64,000 nucleotides of DNA, taken from the NCBI RefSeq assembly GCF_024363255.1, contig NZ_AP026070.1:2666001-2730000 (forward strand), written 5' to 3'. Under the pieces are notes generated by a model. It did not search any database and was not told where the DNA came from. It saw only the letters and a program-made list of their open reading frames with translations. This document shows positions 1 to 9,178 of the stretch, one piece after another. Position 1 is the stretch's first letter. Every line of letters starts with the position of its first letter. A program made the translations under genes and the position numbers. The stretch comes from Shewanella sp. NFH-SH190041 (GTDB taxonomy: Bacteria > Pseudomonadota > Gammaproteobacteria > Enterobacterales > Shewanellaceae).

Positions 1-309
1 TTACTCCCAAATAGAAAACTATCAATTTAATATTGCACTATCACAACGATAGAAAAATGACTTATCAATTTAATTTTGTGACCCTCTCATCGCAGAATCT
101 AAAAATCAAAATTGCGTATATCAAATAATAATGATGCATGAATGATAATCAGCAAATGATGCAGTTATCACAAATACTCTTAGGTATTACTCAGCTCTGC
201 ACTCCTATCATCCCGGTACAAATAATCCTGGTACATAATAAAATATCGTGGCTATGTTAATTGTTTTTATAAAGAAACAATTCGAAGAAAAACCGTGCCA
301 GTTCCCCCT
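1..309. other. Gene-free left edge
   Basis: AT-rich sequence downstream of mocA with no credible coding frame and no clear terminator. The only item noted is a sigma-54-like -24 element on the minus strand near its right end, listed separately. A gene beyond the window edge may use this stretch as its leader, but that cannot be seen from here. Confidence 0.5.
285..300 (-). promoter_or_regulatory. Possible sigma-54 -24 element pointing out of the window
   Basis: On the minus strand this reads TGGCACGGTTTTTCTT. The first eleven bases equal the -24 half of the candidate promoter before ygeW. The -12 half lacks the expected GC dinucleotide, so the match is partial. If real it would drive a leftward gene outside the window. 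Confidence 0.18.
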
Positions 310-1197
310 TTAATCGCGTAAGCCCTTTTCCATGGCTGTAGACTCATGCTGTAATCCAGATAATTGCTGCTGCACTGCGCTAAGTGCCTCCCAAGCGCAT
401 TCTGGCTGCCGCAACAGATATTGCCTTAACAGACGATAAGCGGCCGGGGTATCAACATCAAAATACAGTCCATCATCATTCAGTTGCAGCCAATGGGTCC
501 GCAATGGTGCCAATAAAGGTTTAATGCGATGACCTGGAGCGGCGTTGATTACCGCTTGGCAGGCCATCGGGCTTAGCAGTACCGGATGACCGGCAACATG
601 CGCCGTGGCATTGTCTGTTGTATTGCCTGTTGTATAAGGCATATCTCCGTTGTCAGAGATGGGGTGTACTCCGGCGATATTATTACGCAGCAGCGTATCA
701 GACGGGCGCCCAGGGTTAGCAGTCAGCTGCGAACGGCCGGGAAACACCACCTCTGCGCCCTGTTTTATTGCCAGCATGGCCGCATTAAGCTGTCGGTAGA
801 TACGTTGCCCCACCAATGGCATATCGCCATGGGCTATCAAACACGCGCCCATAGGTTGGCTATGTTGTTGAGCAAGCAAGCTTAAATATGTCAGTCCAGC
901 CTGCACCGACCCTGTCATCCCCTGCTGATATTGTGGATGGTACACCAGCGCCAACCGGGCAATGTTGCCATAACGACGGGCCAGTATTTGATGGCCGCGG
1001 CCAGTCACCAGCACCACCCGGGGGCAAGCCGATAATGCCTGCGCCAAGGCGACATCCAATAAGGTATATACAGGGCCAGCGCTGGCCATATGATTATCCG
1101 GCCAGGGAAACGGCAACATCATTTTCCACTGGCCCATTCGGCTAGATAAACCGGCGGCAGGGATCACACAATCGGGAAGTCGGCATGATTTATTCAT
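310..1197 (-). CDS. mocA: MocA-like molybdenum cofactor nucleotidyltransferase
   Basis: Predicted cytoplasmic nucleotidyltransferase of the MocA/YgfJ family, which joins CMP to molybdopterin for molybdenum hydroxylases. The N-terminus has the family's nucleotide loop, PAAGLSSRMG, near residues 10-19, followed by a lysine within a few residues. The start at 1197 is chosen because a longer in-frame extension lacks family sequence, while an AAAGAGAT ribosome site lies just before this ATG. At 295 residues it is longer than the roughly 190 of E. coli MocA; part of the excess is a low-complexity Asn/Thr-rich stretch of about 40 residues before GHPVLLSP. It is divergent from yqeC, and the pair fits maturation of a selenium-dependent molybdenum hydroxylase. 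The exact nucleotide used is inferred from family only. Confidence 0.82.
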   Translation of the reverse strand: MNKSCRLPDCVIPAAGLSSRMGQWKMMLPFPWPDNHMASAGPVYTLLDVALAQALSACPRVVLVTGRGHQILARRYGNIARLALVYHPQYQQGMTGSVQAGLTYLSLLAQQHSQPMGACLIAHGDMPLVGQRIYRQLNAAMLAIKQGAEVVFPGRSQLTANPGRPSDTLLRNNIAGVHPISDNGDMPYTTGNTTDNATAHVAGHPVLLSPMACQAVINAAPGHRIKPLLAPLRTHWLQLNDDGLYFDVDTPAAYRLLRQYLLRQPECAWEALSAVQQQLSGLQHESTAMEKGLRD

Positions 1198-1253
1198 AAA
1201 TCTCTTTATATTCTCGTTATATTCGATAATTAAATCAGCATAAGGGGTTAAGG

Positions 1254-2168
1254 ATGTTCCCCAGAATATTACTGCCAGGATACAAAGCCTGTCATGGAGA
1301 TAATGACAAAAGCGCGAACAGTACCCCAAAGCCCAGTATGGTTATTTCTCTGATTGGTGCCGGTGGCAAAACGTCAACCTTATTTTGGCTCGCCAACCAA
1401 TATCGTCAGCGGCAATTATCCGTACTGGTGACAACCACGACTAAAATGTATTTACCGTCATCACAACAGGCGGATTATATTATTTCTCTGTCCACATCAC
1501 AGAATATTCCCCTCCCGCGGCGCAGTTCACAAATCGAATATTTAACTGGCCAACATCAGCTACACATTGCTCGGTCAGGTATCAGCTTTGCATATCAATC
1601 ACTGATACCTGAACAGTGCAATACCAATAACAGCTTGGCGCAGGATGTTACGCCACTAAAAGTACAAGGGGTCGCGCCACAAGATATTGATGCGCTGGCT
1701 GCGATGGGACTCTTTGATGTGATTTTGGTGGAAGCTGATGGCGCTAAACATAGATGGGTTAAATGTCCTGACAGCCATGAACCCGCCCTGCCCCGGCACA
1801 GTGATATTGTCATTGCTGTCACCGGCGCTGAGGCTTTAGGCAAACCTGTCAGTGACAGACATATTCATCGTCTGGCGCGATTTAGCCGCATTACCGGTTG
1901 CAAGGCTGGCGAGAGACTGACACTGATGCATCTTGCTCGGCTTATTCGCCACCCCGACGGCATGTTTAAACAGGTGCCTACGGGCTGTCGTTGCATCTGG
2001 CTGCTAAATAAAGCCTGTCAGTGCAACTTATGGCAAGGCGAAGGATGCAGTGACAAAGCGCTGGCTCCCGCCCGGCTGCGGCAATTATTAAATAGCCACC
2101 GGCAACTGGATGCCATTTGGCTGGCAGATATGGATATACCCGCGCTGTATCAGGTGATCACCCCCTAA
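1254..2168 (+). CDS. yqeC: YqeC-like selenium-dependent hydroxylase accessory protein
   Basis: A 304-residue putative accessory protein of the YqeC family, whose genes accompany selenium-dependent molybdenum hydroxylases; the biochemical role is not established. A P-loop-like motif, GAGGKTS, lies near residues 35-41, followed by VLVTTTTKMY, suggesting nucleotide binding. The start at 1254 has an AAGGGG ribosome site 6 bases upstream; an internal ATG at 1338, right before the P-loop, would give a shorter product closer to E. coli YqeC (about 256 residues). The stop is 24 bases before yqeB, with AGGTTAAGGA between, so the two are co-transcribed. Confidence 0.8.
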   Translation: MFPRILLPGYKACHGDNDKSANSTPKPSMVISLIGAGGKTSTLFWLANQYRQRQLSVLVTTTTKMYLPSSQQADYIISLSTSQNIPLPRRSSQIEYLTGQHQLHIARSGISFAYQSLIPEQCNTNNSLAQDVTPLKVQGVAPQDIDALAAMGLFDVILVEADGAKHRWVKCPDSHEPALPRHSDIVIAVTGAEALGKPVSDRHIHRLARFSRITGCKAGERLTLMHLARLIRHPDGMFKQVPTGCRCIWLLNKACQCNLWQGEGCSDKALAPARLRQLLNSHRQLDAIWLADMDIPALYQVITP

Positions 2169-2192
2169 TTTGCAGCAGGTTAAGGACTTACT

Positions 2193-3788
2193 ATGAGCAT
2201 TTTCGAACACGCGGCCCGTTTGGAGCAGGACAACCAGGCCTTTGCCCTCGCCAGCATTATCGAAACCCGAGGCTCTGCGCCGCGACATCAAGGCAAGATG
2301 ATCGTCAAAGCCGATGGCAATATTATCGGTACGGTCGGTGGCGGTATGATTGAGCGCTACATTATTGATCAAGCAATAGAAGCTATTAAAGCAGGCGAAT
2401 CCCGCACAGTAACCGGGCGAATGGCGCGCACAGGTCACAATGCCATGGATATGGATTGCGGTGGTGCCATGACGGTCTTTATTGAGGTGATAGGCAATAA
2501 ACCGGCTCTGGTGCTGGTTGGTGCTGGTCATGTTAACCGGGCACTCGCGCAGGCCGCCCATGTATTGGGGTTTGCGATTACGGTTGCAGACTGTTATAGC
2601 GAAAGCTTAAAAGAGCAGCACTTTCCCAACGGCACACAGCGCATTCTCGGTGCCACCATGGAGCAGGCTATTGAGCAACTTACCATTACCCCTGAGAGCT
2701 TTGTGGTGATCGCCACCAACCATCAGGATCAAGACGCTATCAGTAAACTGGTAGATTGCGACTGCCGTTATATCGGGTTGATGGCCAGCCGCCGCAAAGT
2801 ACAGGTGCTATTTTCCCATTTGCGCACCTTGGGTGTCAGTGAGCAGCGCATCAGCCAAATTCATTCCCCGGTGGGCTTTAATATCGGGGCCGAAACCCCA
2901 GAAGAGATCGCCATCAGTATTCTGGCCGAAATTCTTACGGTAAAACATCAAGCCAGCGGCGCCCAACTCAAGCAAGAAGTCGCCGGTATAGGGCATAAAC
3001 GGGTGCTGATCCGGGGCGCAGGTGATATGGCCAGTGGTGTGGCAGTACGCCTGCACCGCGCCGGATTTGAAGTGATTATGACGGATATCCCACTGCCAAC
3101 TCATATCCGCCGCACCGTGGCGTTTGCCCAGTGTCTTTATGATGGTGAAATGACGCTAGAAGGCATTACTGCCCGGCGCGCCGACAGCCTTGACTGTATC
3201 AATGATATTCTCAAACAAGGCGCCATCCCGGTTCTGGCCGATCCTGACTGTGAATTACTGCCTCAGTTAGCACCTCGCTATCTGGTGGATGCCATTTTAG
3301 CCAAGCGTAATCTGGGAACCCATATGGCCATGGCGCCTTTCACTATCGGCCTTGGCCCGGGCTTTAACGCCGGTAAAGATTGCCATTGTGTGGTGGAAAC
3401 TAACCGTGGTCACCAGCTTGGTCGGTTAGTGTATCAGGGCGAAAGCAGCGCTAATACCGGTATACCCGGCGATATCTGCGGCTATACCCATGAGCGGGTG
3501 ATGCGCGCGCCTCACGCAGGCACCTTCCACACAGTTGTAGCGCTGGGAGACATAGTCAATGAAGGGGATGTGGTGGCCTATATTGACGAAACGCCGGTAA
3601 CCGCGCCCCTCAGTGGCATGGTGCGCGGGTTACTTAATAGTGAGTTACCTGTCGGCACCGGCTTTAAGATTGGTGATATTGACCCCAGAGGCGAGCTAGC
3701 CGACTGCACGACAGTATCAGACAAAGCCCGCGCCATTGGCGGCAGTGTGTTAGAAGCCATACTCAATTTTAATTTATCAAAAATATAG
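2193..3788 (+). CDS. yqeB: YqeB-like XdhC-domain selenium/molybdenum hydroxylase maturation protein
   Basis: 531 residues, close to the length of E. coli YqeB (541). The first 270 residues resemble the XdhC/CoxI family, which inserts or sulfurates molybdenum cofactor: GSAPRHQGKMIV near 28-39, GTVGGGMIE near 48-56, and a Rossmann-like LVLVGAGHVNRAL near 107-119. The second half starts with another glycine-rich motif, RVLIRGAGDMASGVA, and is the YqeB-specific part. Second gene of the yqeC-yqeB unit. Known members assist selenium-dependent molybdenum hydroxylases; no such hydroxylase is visible in this window, so the client enzyme is presumably encoded elsewhere. Confidence 0.85.
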   Translation: MSIFEHAARLEQDNQAFALASIIETRGSAPRHQGKMIVKADGNIIGTVGGGMIERYIIDQAIEAIKAGESRTVTGRMARTGHNAMDMDCGGAMTVFIEVIGNKPALVLVGAGHVNRALAQAAHVLGFAITVADCYSESLKEQHFPNGTQRILGATMEQAIEQLTITPESFVVIATNHQDQDAISKLVDCDCRYIGLMASRRKVQVLFSHLRTLGVSEQRISQIHSPVGFNIGAETPEEIAISILAEILTVKHQASGAQLKQEVAGIGHKRVLIRGAGDMASGVAVRLHRAGFEVIMTDIPLPTHIRRTVAFAQCLYDGEMTLEGITARRADSLDCINDILKQGAIPVLADPDCELLPQLAPRYLVDAILAKRNLGTHMAMAPFTIGLGPGFNAGKDCHCVVETNRGHQLGRLVYQGESSANTGIPGDICGYTHERVMRAPHAGTFHTVVALGDIVNEGDVVAYIDETPVTAPLSGMVRGLLNSELPVGTGFKIGDIDPRGELADCTTVSDKARAIGGSVLEAILNFNLSKI

Positions 3789-3829
3789 AAAAACAAGATT
3801 TTAAGTTACTGTAAATAAACTAAATAACC

Positions 3830-3872
3830 GCACCGATTTATATATACTTTCTAGAACAAATAAAATCGGTGC
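3830..3872 (+). terminator. Hairpin downstream of yqeB
   Basis: Arms GCACCGATTT (3830-3839) and AAATCGGTGC (3863-3872) are perfectly complementary, with a 23-base AT-rich loop, and are followed by an A-rich rather than T-rich stretch. Likely the transcript end of yqeCB, although the loop is long. The rest of 3873-4265 is very AT-rich and shows no gene. Confidence 0.45.
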
Positions 3873-4265
3873 TCTACTAAAAAAAACAATTTAAATATAA
3901 CCAATTCTTTTAGTTATCATATTGACAAAAATGTAAGACCTTGAGACCAATCATTATTAACGATTAAAACATGAATTTATTGCTATTTATCTTCTAACCG
4001 TTAATTTTATAAAGTTAAATAATAGAGTGTTGAAATATATACGTTTTTAAGAAACTTAAAACACGCCAAGTCTTATGCTTGCATTTGCTCCCCAAAAACA
4101 TTACCGTGTCAATAATATTACAAATAATATACATTCCACGTCTCGTTAGAGGTAACTCATCATAATTTTTCCGATAAATAGGTCGGATGTAATGTAAAAA
4201 TATATATTTATTACAACAATATGTACTAACAGCAGGATTAATTTAAAGAAATGGAGTAATGACCT

Positions 4266-5402
4266 ATGATGAAGGCTAAAATTTTTATTTCTATGTCTCT
4301 GTTAGCCATTAGTACCTCGTCTTATGCGGTTGTTCACAAAAATATCACCTTCAAGCGGGAATGTGTATATCCTGAAATCAAATTTCCTGTTGCGGATGTC
4401 AAAGATAATATGAGCTTCTTCCGTCAAAATATGGGGCGGTGGCAAATCACAGAGTTAGCAGGTAATTATGTTATTATGGGTAGTGGTTATAACTATCAGA
4501 TAAAAAAAGGCCGGGCGGGCTATACTTTTTGTGTTAGTGATGGCGTTATTACTCAACAATCTCAAATGAATGATATGTATAACAATCCACAATACTTCAA
4601 AAATTTACTATTAGAATACAATCCACTTACCGTTATTACCTCTGATGGGAATTGGTTAAGGCAGTTTACTTTACCTCAACTGGATAATAATAATAATAAA
4701 AACACCTTTGTCATTAACAGAAAATCCACATACCCGGTCAGAATAAATTTTTTATTTAATGATAAAGAACCATATATAGAAGTACCTAAAAATACCTCTT
4801 TATATTTTTATTTCAATGGTAATAATTGGTTACCTAGTCCCAAATGGAGTGCGCACAGACAACATCAATTAAATGAAATAAAAAATAACGTTCAAATATT
4901 CACTAATAACATCAATAAATATGGGGTTTATCAAGCTGCTACATCAGATGGAAACTGGGTAAATAATTTGACGCTTCCAGAGTCAGGCATCAACAATGGT
5001 CGAGTATTCATGTTTAATCGTAGAGCGACTTGGGCGACAACGATTAAATTTGATGGTAGGACTATAACACCCGGAAAAGATACTACAACTTATATAATAA
5101 GACTTAATGATAAATGGGCCATTTTAGGCGAAAAAGAAGTGATTAAGGCAAGATTATTTCAACATGGTTCTTATAAAGGTCAACAACTACCATTAACAGG
5201 AAATATCACTGATTTAGGAAGTTTCAATAAGCAAATGTCTGCAATTAAAGTTGAAGATGGCTGGCGAGCCATTATTTATTCAGGGCGTAATTATACAGGA
5301 GAGTCAAGAACGATTAGCGCACAGCATTTATCTTGGATAGGTAGTAATTGGAATGATCGAGTTCAATCAGTAAGGTTTGAGAAACGTAGCCACATTTGGT
5401 AA
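4266..5402 (+). CDS. Secreted repeat protein with C-terminal beta/gamma-crystallin-like domain
   Basis: 378 residues with a clear Sec signal peptide (cleavage expected after SYA near residue 21). Order of parts: an N-terminal module of about 70 residues with two cysteines and the phrases NMSFFRQNMGRWQIT and VIMGSGY; two repeats of about 65 residues beginning TSDGNW and holding a LP pair and an R-x-S/A-T/S-W core; then about 80 residues (KARLFQHGSYKGQQL to QSVRFEKR) that look like a beta/gamma-crystallin double Greek-key unit. A GGAG ribosome site precedes the ATG. Its neighbour downstream is a paralogue without the crystallin part. Base composition is AT-rich compared with the flanking metabolic genes, suggesting transfer. 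No catalytic motif is visible; an adhesive or envelope-binding role is only a guess. Confidence 0.75.
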   Translation: MMKAKIFISMSLLAISTSSYAVVHKNITFKRECVYPEIKFPVADVKDNMSFFRQNMGRWQITELAGNYVIMGSGYNYQIKKGRAGYTFCVSDGVITQQSQMNDMYNNPQYFKNLLLEYNPLTVITSDGNWLRQFTLPQLDNNNNKNTFVINRKSTYPVRINFLFNDKEPYIEVPKNTSLYFYFNGNNWLPSPKWSAHRQHQLNEIKNNVQIFTNNINKYGVYQAATSDGNWVNNLTLPESGINNGRVFMFNRRATWATTIKFDGRTITPGKDTTTYIIRLNDKWAILGEKEVIKARLFQHGSYKGQQLPLTGNITDLGSFNKQMSAIKVEDGWRAIIYSGRNYTGESRTISAQHLSWIGSNWNDRVQSVRFEKRSHIW

Positions 5403-5620
5403 ATATGTCTTATCTCTGTAAATAGTCATGACGCCTATTTTCAGAGCATTAGCTATTGATTTTTAATCATGTTTAACTATACATGTTTTAATTGAATAAG
5501 TTGACTGTTATATCCTATACGTAACAATGAACAGAACATAACAGTCAACAAATTATTAAGGTTATCTGGTTAAACATACAGCGCTAATATTAACTAATAT
5601 CTTTTTGGAGAGATATCTCT

Positions 5621-7312
5621 ATGAGGCAATTGAAAAAAATATTTCTTTTTAGCGTATCTATATTCTCTATAGGTATAAGCAATGCTAATGCTAAAGTTTA
5701 TGACGATATTACCTTTCACTATGGTAATTGTCCCCAAGGGAGAGTTCTATTTCCAACAAAAGATGTTCCAGATAATATGAGTTATTTTAGAGGTCATATG
5801 GGGAAATGGCAGATTACTAAAATTTCTGATGGTAATGTGATTATGGGAAGGCGCTATGGCCATCAAGTAAAAAAAGGCTCAGCTAATAGCTCTTTTTGCA
5901 TCACAGTCGAAGAACAGGGGATAAAATATAATCGGATCACTTACGAAAGACAGTGTTTGCCAGGCTCCAAACCTATTCCTTTGATCGATGTACCTGCTAA
6001 TATGGATTTTTTCCGTAGCAATATGGGCAAGTGGCAAATAACCCAAATCGCTGATCGACATGTGATTATGGGGGCAGGCTATGGATTTGCCGTGAAATCC
6101 GGTACCGCTGGTTATTTTTACTGTGCCAATGATGGGATTATCAGAGATCAGGCAGATATGACCAGAATAGTTAATAGCCCTGATTTTTTCAAACAGTTAA
6201 TTAACAAATACACCTCACTAGTTGTTATTACTTCTAATGGTAACTGGGAACCTAAATTTACCTTACCGGCCCCAGTTAAAGAAGGGCATAAATTTTCACT
6301 GGAACGAAATTCTGATGAAAATGTTCAAATCGAGTTTAAAAACATAGACTATGATTATTCCGGTAATATTGTTACAGATATACCTAAAGGGCTAAGATTA
6401 CCATTTAGGTATAGTGGGGGAAACTGGTATTTTGTTCCGCTTTATTTTGCCACAACCCAGCTTAAATTACAGCTAGTGGAAAAACCTGATAAGCTTAATG
6501 CAATATTAAACCAATATAGAGCGATTTATGTACGTACTGATTTTATTAGAACACTCCCCAAATTAATCTTAAATAATGATGCACCTGATGGTTCTTCCAT
6601 TGAATTCAGACGAGAAAATAAGGACAGTGCTACTGTGATTACCTACTCAGGTATCACAATTACCCCTGATAATAAAACCACGACGCGTTTTGTTAAACAA
6701 AATGGTACTTGGTATAGCGATCGACCGTCTGCAAAGATTGTTGATAATAATACTCTTATCAGACAAATGGGCAACGACCCCAGTATTCTTGCTGGCTTCC
6801 TTAAAGATTACCGTAGAGTCATAGTCAAAACTTGGAATGGTAATTGGACCAGAAGTCTGAAGCTACCCAACGCGGCAGATACAGGTGAAGGTCACTTATT
6901 CGAGTTGGATCGAAAATCAGGCTGGGGACTTTTACTCCAATTTCCAGGACATACAGTTGAACCACGTTTTGGTAGTAAAACCAAGTTCGCAGCTGTAAAC
7001 AATAAATGGATAATGCAAGGGCAAAAGCTAATTAATTCCAGAGCTGAGATCCCCACTATTTCCACTGCAGACGGTATTAAAAATTTGCTGGATCAGTACG
7101 GAAATATCAGCATCCAAATGAGCGATGGTATTTACACCAGAAATGTCTATCTTCCAGATGATGCACGAAATGGTGAGTTTGTCAGTGTGAAACGCGATTC
7201 AAGCTGGGCTGTTACTGTGCGTTATTCAGGACAGCAAACTGTAATCGGACGCGGTGATGAAAAGCTATTCTATTTCTCAGGAAATAAATGGCATCTGATT
7301 GATATCAATTAA
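5621..7312 (+). CDS. Secreted repeat protein, paralogue of the preceding gene
   Basis: 563 residues with a Sec signal peptide (cleavage expected after NANA near residue 25). The two-cysteine module of the previous protein is present twice in tandem (NMSYFRGHMGKWQIT and NMDFFRSNMGKWQIT), followed by four repeats of about 65 residues, several opening with NGNW or SDG and carrying an LP pair and R-x-S-x-W. No crystallin-like domain follows. A GGAG site lies 10 bases before the ATG. The 218-base gap to the upstream gene has no terminator that I can see, so co-transcription is possible. Function unknown; probably secreted or periplasmic, disulfide-stabilised, binding rather than catalytic. Confidence 0.72.
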   Translation: MRQLKKIFLFSVSIFSIGISNANAKVYDDITFHYGNCPQGRVLFPTKDVPDNMSYFRGHMGKWQITKISDGNVIMGRRYGHQVKKGSANSSFCITVEEQGIKYNRITYERQCLPGSKPIPLIDVPANMDFFRSNMGKWQITQIADRHVIMGAGYGFAVKSGTAGYFYCANDGIIRDQADMTRIVNSPDFFKQLINKYTSLVVITSNGNWEPKFTLPAPVKEGHKFSLERNSDENVQIEFKNIDYDYSGNIVTDIPKGLRLPFRYSGGNWYFVPLYFATTQLKLQLVEKPDKLNAILNQYRAIYVRTDFIRTLPKLILNNDAPDGSSIEFRRENKDSATVITYSGITITPDNKTTTRFVKQNGTWYSDRPSAKIVDNNTLIRQMGNDPSILAGFLKDYRRVIVKTWNGNWTRSLKLPNAADTGEGHLFELDRKSGWGLLLQFPGHTVEPRFGSKTKFAAVNNKWIMQGQKLINSRAEIPTISTADGIKNLLDQYGNISIQMSDGIYTRNVYLPDDARNGEFVSVKRDSSWAVTVRYSGQQTVIGRGDEKLFYFSGNKWHLIDIN

Positions 7313-7330
7313 TCTTCTTTGCTGTATATC

Positions 7331-7373
7331 TAAGCCTGACCTTTTCAATTGATAGTGGATAGGGTCAGGCTTA
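7331..7373 (+). terminator. Hairpin after the secreted repeat gene pair
   Basis: TAAGCCTGACC (7331-7341) pairs with GGTCAGGCTTA (7363-7373) around a 21-base loop, 18 bases after the stop codon of the second repeat gene. There is no long T-run, so it may be a weak or Rho-assisted end. The stretch 7374-7758 beyond it holds no gene that I can support. Confidence 0.5.
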
Positions 7374-7758
7374 AGTTCTTATCAAAATAAACATTGCCTA
7401 AGATATTGTGATAGTATCAATGAGCTATTTCTTAAGATCTTATACAAAATAAAACAGCGTTATTAAATAATTATTCATTACCGAATAGACATACTAAGTC
7501 TTATAACCTTATTTAATCCATTAGCGTCCGCTAAGCCATTGCTTACTTTTTTATTACAGTCGCTTAGACTTATAGCAATACATGCTTATTTTAGGCAAGG
7601 AATACTAATGGCTGTAATTAATCAACTCCATTATGTCAAGTATCCATCTTTAATCTCATTCACAATCTCATAGCAAAAATATCCAAACGTCAACATCCAG
7701 CATTTAAATGGGAAATATAGCTCACTATGTCAAATATTAATCACTGCCACAACATTCG

Positions 7759-8082
7759 CTAATAACACACCGTAATTTTACGACTGTTATCAATATCAAT
7801 ACAGGGGGTTAAATCGTCATGTAATAAATCTGGCATAGGATAATCTTTAGGCAATTTCAGTTGAGTATGATACGGCACAGGTAACGTCAAATAACAAGAC
7901 GCTTGACCACAACAACAGTGAGTAGGAGTACACCCTCGGTAAATTAGCTCACCGGTAACTAGGTTAAAATCGACATAATTATCATTATAACCACACTCTT
8001 GATGCTACTGAGTTACCCCAATCATGGGACAATCTTTACCATTGAAACGAAATCGCTCTATCTGGGAAAATGATCCAATCAC
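7759..8082 (-). pseudogene. Small cysteine-rich gene broken by an in-frame amber codon
   Basis: A GTG at 8082 has a good GAGGAG site 5 bases upstream and opens a frame of 107 codons ending at TAG (7761-7759). The frame is open except for one TAG at codon 26 (8007-8005). The downstream part is cysteine-rich (CTPTHCCCGQASC) and ends in DIDNSRKITVCY. It looks like a once-intact small protein. I do not recognise the family. The IS30-family element ends 36 bases upstream, and a TGA lies between them, so the element did not split this frame. Confidence 0.4.
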
Positions 8083-8118
8083 TAAAGCTCCTCTGTGTCG
8101 GACGCGTATTCAACCCCG

Positions 8119-9177
8119 AAGTGCACCACTCGCTTCATTAAGCTGCTTTTCGTAATTCATCGAATACTACAGCAGGCTGTTTGAAACCAAGGCACTTTCT
8201 CGGACGTGAGTTAAGTGCTCGTTCGATGTCAGCAATTTGCTTATCCGTTACCGTGCGTAAATCAGTTCCCTTGCGGATATACTGCCGCAACAGACCATTG
8301 AAATTCTCATTCAACCCACGTTCCCATGATGAGTATGGGTTGGCGAAATAGATATCTACCTTCAGTGCTTGTGCAACCTTTTGATGGTCACAGAACTCGC
8401 TGCCATTGTCCGCTGTGATAGTGTGAACGTGACTGCGATACCGCCAAAGCATGCCTATCATGGCTCGGCTCACATCGGCTGCGCTTTTGGCGGGCACTTT
8501 ACGGATTAGATACAGTTTGCTTTTGCGTTCAACCAAACTGACTATAGCGCCAGTGCCTTGTTTTCCCAACACCGTATCGGCTTCCCAATCACCTAATCGT
8601 GCTTTTTCGTCGACAACTGCCGGCCGGTGTTCAATACCTATGCGATTTGGAATGATAACCCGTTTCGCACGACAGCCTTTGCGGTATTTACGATGACCGC
8701 GTCTCAGCGCTTTATAGAGCTTTCCGCCACGCTGCTTGTCCTGCTGAACAAAGCCATAAATCCATGCATGACTGACAGGGTAACCGATAAGTTGACCTAC
8801 GCCCGCGATTTGTTCTGGACTCCACTTTTGCTTCAGTCCGAACTCAACGAAAGTGACGGTCGTTACAGACACTCGATTTTTGGCAGCCTGGCAGCGGCGC
8901 TTAACTGTCTTGGCCTGTGCAACTTCAGGCAAATAATGATTGTCACGAATACGGTTACGACGAACCTCTCTACTCACCGTGCTGTGGCTCACTTTTAAGC
9001 GTTTGCCGATTGCTCGATAGCTGAAGCCCTCGCGTAGGTAGGCTTCGATCTGGTATCGTTGCCCTTCGATCAACTGCTTGTAACTCATGGTAATGACTTC
9101 TATTTGTTTGGCGACGATAGAGTACCACCTACAGGCAGTTGATCTCTTCTTACCGTTTAACCATGAGTGGTGCACTT
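8119..9177 (-). mobile_element. IS30-family insertion sequence
   Basis: A transposase gene bounded by 13-bp perfect inverted repeats, AAGTGCACCACTC at 8119-8131 and GAGTGGTGCACTT at 9165-9177. The total of about 1.06 kb suits the IS30 family. Bases directly outside (CCG on the left, ATT on the right) do not form a target duplication, so one end may be misplaced, or the flanks have changed. It sits between two decayed genes of the accessory segment. Confidence 0.8.
8138..9088 (-). CDS. IS30-family transposase
   Basis: 316 residues from the ATG at 9088; a 29-residue upstream extension runs into the terminal repeat and is not needed. The N-terminus has the family's helix-turn-helix, YRAIGKRLKVSHSTVSREV. 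The DDE catalytic triad is readable: Asp in LGDWEADTV, Asp in TADNGSEF, Glu in ERGLNENFNGLLRQY. The frame is complete, so the enzyme could be active. It catalyses cut-and-paste or circle-type movement of its own element. Confidence 0.92.
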   Translation of the reverse strand: MSYKQLIEGQRYQIEAYLREGFSYRAIGKRLKVSHSTVSREVRRNRIRDNHYLPEVAQAKTVKRRCQAAKNRVSVTTVTFVEFGLKQKWSPEQIAGVGQLIGYPVSHAWIYGFVQQDKQRGGKLYKALRRGHRKYRKGCRAKRVIIPNRIGIEHRPAVVDEKARLGDWEADTVLGKQGTGAIVSLVERKSKLYLIRKVPAKSAADVSRAMIGMLWRYRSHVHTITADNGSEFCDHQKVAQALKVDIYFANPYSSWERGLNENFNGLLRQYIRKGTDLRTVTDKQIADIERALNSRPRKCLGFKQPAVVFDELRKAA

Positions 9178-9178
9178 A

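Noticed and set aside
8119-9177. IS30-family element as having split one gene into the two flanking fragments
   Set aside because: The right fragment has its own stop before the element and the left fragment has its own start signal and a TGA between it and the element, so they read as separate small genes; no target duplication supports a single disrupted gene.
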